In this document: piece after piece, positions 60,932 through 64,000 of the stretch
Layout of the letters: each line of letters begins with the position of its first letter
Position numbering within the stretch: the stretch's first letter is position 1
DNA from: Sulfopaludibacter sp035606355
Lineage (GTDB): Bacteria > Acidobacteriota > Terriglobia > Bryobacterales > Bryobacteraceae
Length of the DNA stretch: 64,000 nucleotides
Assembly (NCBI GenBank): GCA_035606355.1
Contig: DATNFO010000075.1
Location: 1 to 64,000 of the forward strand
Direction of reading: 5' to 3'
The notes under the pieces: model-generated
The model's input: the letters and a program-made list of their open reading frames with translations, nothing else
The model's database searches: none
Told to the model about the DNA's origin: nothing
Made by a program: the position numbers and the translations under genes

Positions 60932-61949
60932 ACTGCTCCCCAACTGTGCCCTTCAGACTGACTACGCCCTCCGATTCCAGTTGCCGCACCACCGCGATAA
61001 TCTGCTGCTGCGCCGCCTCTACTTCCTTGATCTTTACGGGACCCAGGGCTTCCATGTCCTCTTTCAACATCTCAGCCCCGCGCTGAGACATCGAGCTCAA
61101 AATCTGATTGCGCAACTGCTCGCTCGTCCCCTTGAGCGCCACTGTGAGGACCTTGCGATCCACTTTTGCCATCACTTCCTTCAGCCCAAGCGGATCAATG
61201 AGCAGCAAATCCTCGAAGACAAACATCAGGTGACGGATCGTCTCCGCAAGGTTCGTATCCTGCCGGTCGATGCTGTCCAGAATTCCGCGGCTCGAGGCCG
61301 AATCCAGCCGGTTCAACATTTCGGCCACAGCGCGGACGCCGCCATACGATTCGCGGCTGAACTCGCCCAACGTCTTCAATTTCTGTCCGATTACGCCTGC
61401 GATCTTCAAAATGATCTCGGGCGAAATCTGGTCCAGACTCGCCATGCGCTGCGCTACGTCGGCGCGCAGTCCCGAAGGCAGTGACGTCAGCAGCGCGGCG
61501 GCTTGCGATGAATTCAAGTGCGACAGCACCAGCGCGATCGTCTGCGGGTGCTCGTTGTGTATGAACTTGGCTAACTGCTGCGGATCCGCCTTTTGAATCG
61601 CATCGAACGATGCCGCTTCCGACCCCAGCACTTTCGTCAAGCGATCCAGCATGCGCTTGGCGACATCGGGCTGAAATGCGCGCATCAGCAACTTGCGCGC
61701 ATAATCGATACCGCCCCGCGCCAGATAATCGCCGGCCGCCGAAAGCTGGTGAAATTCATTGAGCACACTCTCGGCCTGCTCCGTCGAGATCGCCGTGATT
61801 TTGGCAACCTCGCGGCTGACCTTCTGGACGTCTTCCTCGCTCAACTGTTGCAGGAGATCCGCGCTGGATTGCTCGCCGAGCACGATCAGCAGCGTCGCGG
61901 CCTTGCGGAGGTTGGAAACGGCTTCTTCTTTGACGGTGTTCAGGATCAT
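60921..61949 (-). CDS. fliG: Flagellar motor switch protein FliG
   Basis: 342 residues. N-terminal domain, middle domain with HNEHPQTIALVLSHLNSSQA, and C-terminal switch region (MFVFEDLLLIDPLGLKEVMA). The charged-helix motif needed for torque is in the C-terminal 100 residues. Links FliF to the stator. The stop overlaps fliH. Confidence 0.93.
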   Translation of the reverse strand: MILNTVKEEAVSNLRKAATLLIVLGEQSSADLLQQLSEEDVQKVSREVAKITAISTEQAESVLNEFHQLSAAGDYLARGGIDYARKLLMRAFQPDVAKRMLDRLTKVLGSEAASFDAIQKADPQQLAKFIHNEHPQTIALVLSHLNSSQAAALLTSLPSGLRADVAQRMASLDQISPEIILKIAGVIGQKLKTLGEFSRESYGGVRAVAEMLNRLDSASSRGILDSIDRQDTNLAETIRHLMFVFEDLLLIDPLGLKEVMAKVDRKVLTVALKGTSEQLRNQILSSMSQRGAEMLKEDMEALGPVKIKEVEAAQQQIIAVVRQLESEGVVSLKGTVGEQYVV

Positions 61950-61961
61950 CGCGCCGCCGCC

Positions 61962-63653
61962 CTAGTTCTCTTCCTCGCGAATCCAAGTGCGCAGCACCTG
62001 CGCCGAGATGTCGGGCTGCTCCTTGATCTTTTCGCGCAAGTGCTTGGCCATGACTTCGGCAGCCTTGGTAATCACCGGTGTCAGCTTCAGGGCGTTCAGC
62101 GCCTGTGCCTCGATCTTGTGCTGCATAGCATCGCGTGCGGCGAGCTTGGATTCGAGTTGCTTCCCGACATCGGTTTCATTCGTCTCGATCGGCGTACCTT
62201 CGCCGGATGGAAGCGCAGTTGGAACAGACACCTCGGCGGCCGCGCGCTTCTTCCGTTTGCGCATCAGCATCGCGAAGGTAAACAGCACCACGATCGCGCC
62301 CGCAGCGGCTCCGCCTGCAATCATGAGCATCCTGCCGTCCCATTTGAGCGGCCACGGCCCCGTTGTCTGCGGACCCTGCTTGGCGGCAGGCGCGCCGGGC
62401 ATCGCCGGCGGCTCCAACTGCAATGTGGTCTCGAAGGGCAGCGTTTCAATGGTCAACTGATCGCCGCGCTGCTCATCGAAGCCTGTGATGCCGGCGACCA
62501 AGTCATGGATTACCTTCAGTTTCTCCGGCGTGGGAGGGACGAGGACGCGCTGCATAGCGCCCTTCCCTGGCTGCCATTGCACATCCTGATCTACGAGCAC
62601 CGCGAGCGACATCTTGCGCACCGTGCCGGAAGGCAGATGTAACTTCTTCACCGTTCGGCTGGATTGGTAGGTGATGTTCTCCGTCATGCGGGTTGTGTTT
62701 TTCCCGCTGCCCGCCGGTCTTGACGCAGGCCGTGGAAGACTGGATGCGGTCCCCGGCACGCCGCTCGCGCTTGAGGACCCCGTAGAGTCCTCCGTGCGCT
62801 GCGAACTCAGCATTACGCTCTTGGCGGGGTCGTAGGTTTCTTCGCTCTGTTCGCCGCCCGAGAAATCGCAGTCCACGGAAACCTGCGCACGAAATCTGTT
62901 CTCGCCCAGCAGCGGACCGAGTGTCGAATTCACTTTCGCCAGCAGATCCGTTTCCACCTGATGCTTGTATTCCAGAGCGGCGCCCGAAGGCCCGTCGCCA
63001 TCCGCCGCATCCTGTGACTTCGGTTTGCCGACCAGGTTGCCGTCCATATCCAGCACCGAGACCGCGTCGGGAGACAGCCCTTCCACAGCGCTAGCCACCA
63101 GGTGATCGATTGCCTGCACGTTCTGCGGAGACAGCCGCGCGCCCGGCTTGGTCTTCACGAGCACGCTCGCCTTGCCGGGCTTTTGCTCCTCCACGAACAC
63201 GCTCTCCTTGGGAAACGTGAGATGCACCCGCGCCTGTTCGACCTCGGCGAGCGACATGACGCTGCGCTCCAGTTCGCCTTCCAGTGCGCGCCGGTAATTC
63301 ACATGCTCGGCAAACTCCGTCGCCCCCAGATTCGTTTTGTCGAACAATTCGAAGCCGATGCGCCCGGTCTTGGGCAGTCCCACCGCAGCCATCGTCAGGC
63401 GAAGATCCGCGAGGCGCCCGGATGGCACCAGCACGCTGCCGCCGCTTTCCGGCAAGCGGTATTCCACTCCGGTTTCTTTCAACTTCTGCACGATTCCCGC
63501 CGCATCCTCCGGCGCCAGGCCCGTGAACAATGGCCGGAAATCGCCTTCCTTCTGCCAGTGGATCAGCCCGTAGATGCCACCCATCACGAGCGCGGCGACC
63601 ACCGCGATGGTGATCTTTTGCCGCATCGAAAGGCTGGCGAGAACGTTGCTCAT
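61962..63653 (-). CDS. fliF: Flagellar MS-ring protein FliF
   Basis: 563 residues. N-terminal membrane segment (IAVVAALVMGGIYGLIHW), periplasmic ring domains (RPLFTGLAPEDAAGIVQKL, AEVEQARVHLTFPKESVF), a disordered Ser/Pro linker near 300-320, and a C-terminal membrane segment (MLMIAGGAAAGAIVVLFTFA). The end AEVMAKHLREKIKEQPDISA is the FliG-binding region. Forms the base ring. Confidence 0.94.
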   Translation of the reverse strand: MSNVLASLSMRQKITIAVVAALVMGGIYGLIHWQKEGDFRPLFTGLAPEDAAGIVQKLKETGVEYRLPESGGSVLVPSGRLADLRLTMAAVGLPKTGRIGFELFDKTNLGATEFAEHVNYRRALEGELERSVMSLAEVEQARVHLTFPKESVFVEEQKPGKASVLVKTKPGARLSPQNVQAIDHLVASAVEGLSPDAVSVLDMDGNLVGKPKSQDAADGDGPSGAALEYKHQVETDLLAKVNSTLGPLLGENRFRAQVSVDCDFSGGEQSEETYDPAKSVMLSSQRTEDSTGSSSASGVPGTASSLPRPASRPAGSGKNTTRMTENITYQSSRTVKKLHLPSGTVRKMSLAVLVDQDVQWQPGKGAMQRVLVPPTPEKLKVIHDLVAGITGFDEQRGDQLTIETLPFETTLQLEPPAMPGAPAAKQGPQTTGPWPLKWDGRMLMIAGGAAAGAIVVLFTFAMLMRKRKKRAAAEVSVPTALPSGEGTPIETNETDVGKQLESKLAARDAMQHKIEAQALNALKLTPVITKAAEVMAKHLREKIKEQPDISAQVLRTWIREEEN

Positions 63654-63699
63654 GGCTCTGCACCTTCAATCGGCAGATTTCCCGGAAAACCTTAGACGG

Positions 63700-63999
63700 C
63701 TACAACTGCATTTTCATGATTTCCTGGTACGCGCTCACTACCTTGTTGCGTGTTTGCAGGAAAAGGTCGAACGATAATTCCGCTCGCGTGGCAGCGAGAG
63801 CGGTGGTGTGCAGTTCCTCGCCATCGCCCGAGAGGAACCGCTCCACCGATGCATTGGCATCCTGCCGCAGATTTTCCACGGTCTGAATCGCATTCGAAAA
63901 AACATCCTTAAACCCGCCGCCGGAACCCGCCGCCTGCCCCGCCGGACGTATGCTCGCGGGAAGCGCGACGCCCGTAATTGGATTGATGCCCGCCACCAC
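63700..63999 (-). CDS. fliE: Flagellar hook-basal body protein FliE (start near window edge)
   Basis: 99 residues, near the usual length (104 in E. coli). The C-terminal pattern DLFLQTRNKVVSAYQEIMKM is the family signature. The GTG at 63999 is the last possible start in the window, so the true start may lie beyond the edge. FliE joins the MS ring to the rod; the order fliE-fliF-fliG-fliH-fliI-fliJ is the standard operon. Confidence 0.88.
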   Translation of the reverse strand: MVAGINPITGVALPASIRPAGQAAGSGGGFKDVFSNAIQTVENLRQDANASVERFLSGDGEELHTTALAATRAELSFDLFLQTRNKVVSAYQEIMKMQL

Positions 64000-64000
64000 G

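Noticed and set aside
61593..62642. 349-codon plus-strand reading frame opposite fliG and fliF
   Set aside because: Antisense to two firm flagellar genes.
1..64000. CRISPR arrays
   Set aside because: No series of direct repeats with regular spacers was seen; the repeats at 12173-12507 and 20685-20743 have spacing and symmetry of binding sites.

Overview
The window is bacterial chromosome of high G+C content carrying the early, head and first tail genes of a tailed prophage (about 1-20,745), followed by ordinary host DNA. The host is most likely an acidobacterium of the Solibacter/Bryobacter type. The best single clue is the C-terminal domain of the first subtilase (41682-44867), which reads like the Solibacter-type C-terminal domain (TIGR03437). 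The flagellar, GlnE/GlnA, Kor and HemQ genes fit that placement. This assignment is made by eye, without a database search.

Prophage (1-20,745, all minus strand, truncated at the left edge of the window). Transcription runs from right to left. The early operon (20,662 down to 12,508) is a chain of small genes joined by ATGA/GTGA start-stop overlaps. It includes zinc-ribbon proteins, a YkgJ-type cysteine-cluster protein, an ASCH protein, a primase-polymerase/VapE-type helicase and a DNA adenine methylase. A 490-base non-coding region (12,018-12,507) then holds twelve GGWCC motifs in four triplets whose spacings are mirrored around position 12,340. This is a candidate replication origin or master operator. 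Next come a small XhlA-like coiled-coil membrane protein, terminase small and large subunits, gpW, portal, S49 protease with a nested scaffold start, decoration protein, major capsid protein, connector proteins, a tail tube-like protein and the start of a tail chaperone-like gene. The order matches a lambda-type head module. No integrase or repressor is visible in the window.

Host region 20,856-33,375: xerD and a CCA-adding enzyme/poly(A) polymerase (plus strand); then on the minus strand a DUF1992 protein, a four-gene double ABC-2 transporter, an ECF sigma factor with a large zinc-finger/FecR membrane protein, and the two-subunit 2-oxoacid:ferredoxin oxidoreductase KorAB with a clear terminator.

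33,376-48,512: a loosely packed stretch with an Nramp-like metal transporter (altered metal-site motifs), small membrane proteins and a possible structured RNA. It is followed by a DUF3592 protein, transaldolase, miaB, a bifunctional nuclease-domain protein, tyrS, folP, two tandem secreted subtilases, greA and a CDP-alcohol phosphatidyltransferase.

48,513-64,000: glnE-MOSC-glnA (nitrogen control; GlnA keeps the adenylylation tyrosine at residue 397), then trmFO-xerC-MATE as one overlapping minus-strand unit, a 50-residue histone H1-like protein and a DinB-like protein on the plus strand, and hemQ downstream of the flagellar export/basal-body operon fliE-F-G-H-I-J, which runs off the right edge.
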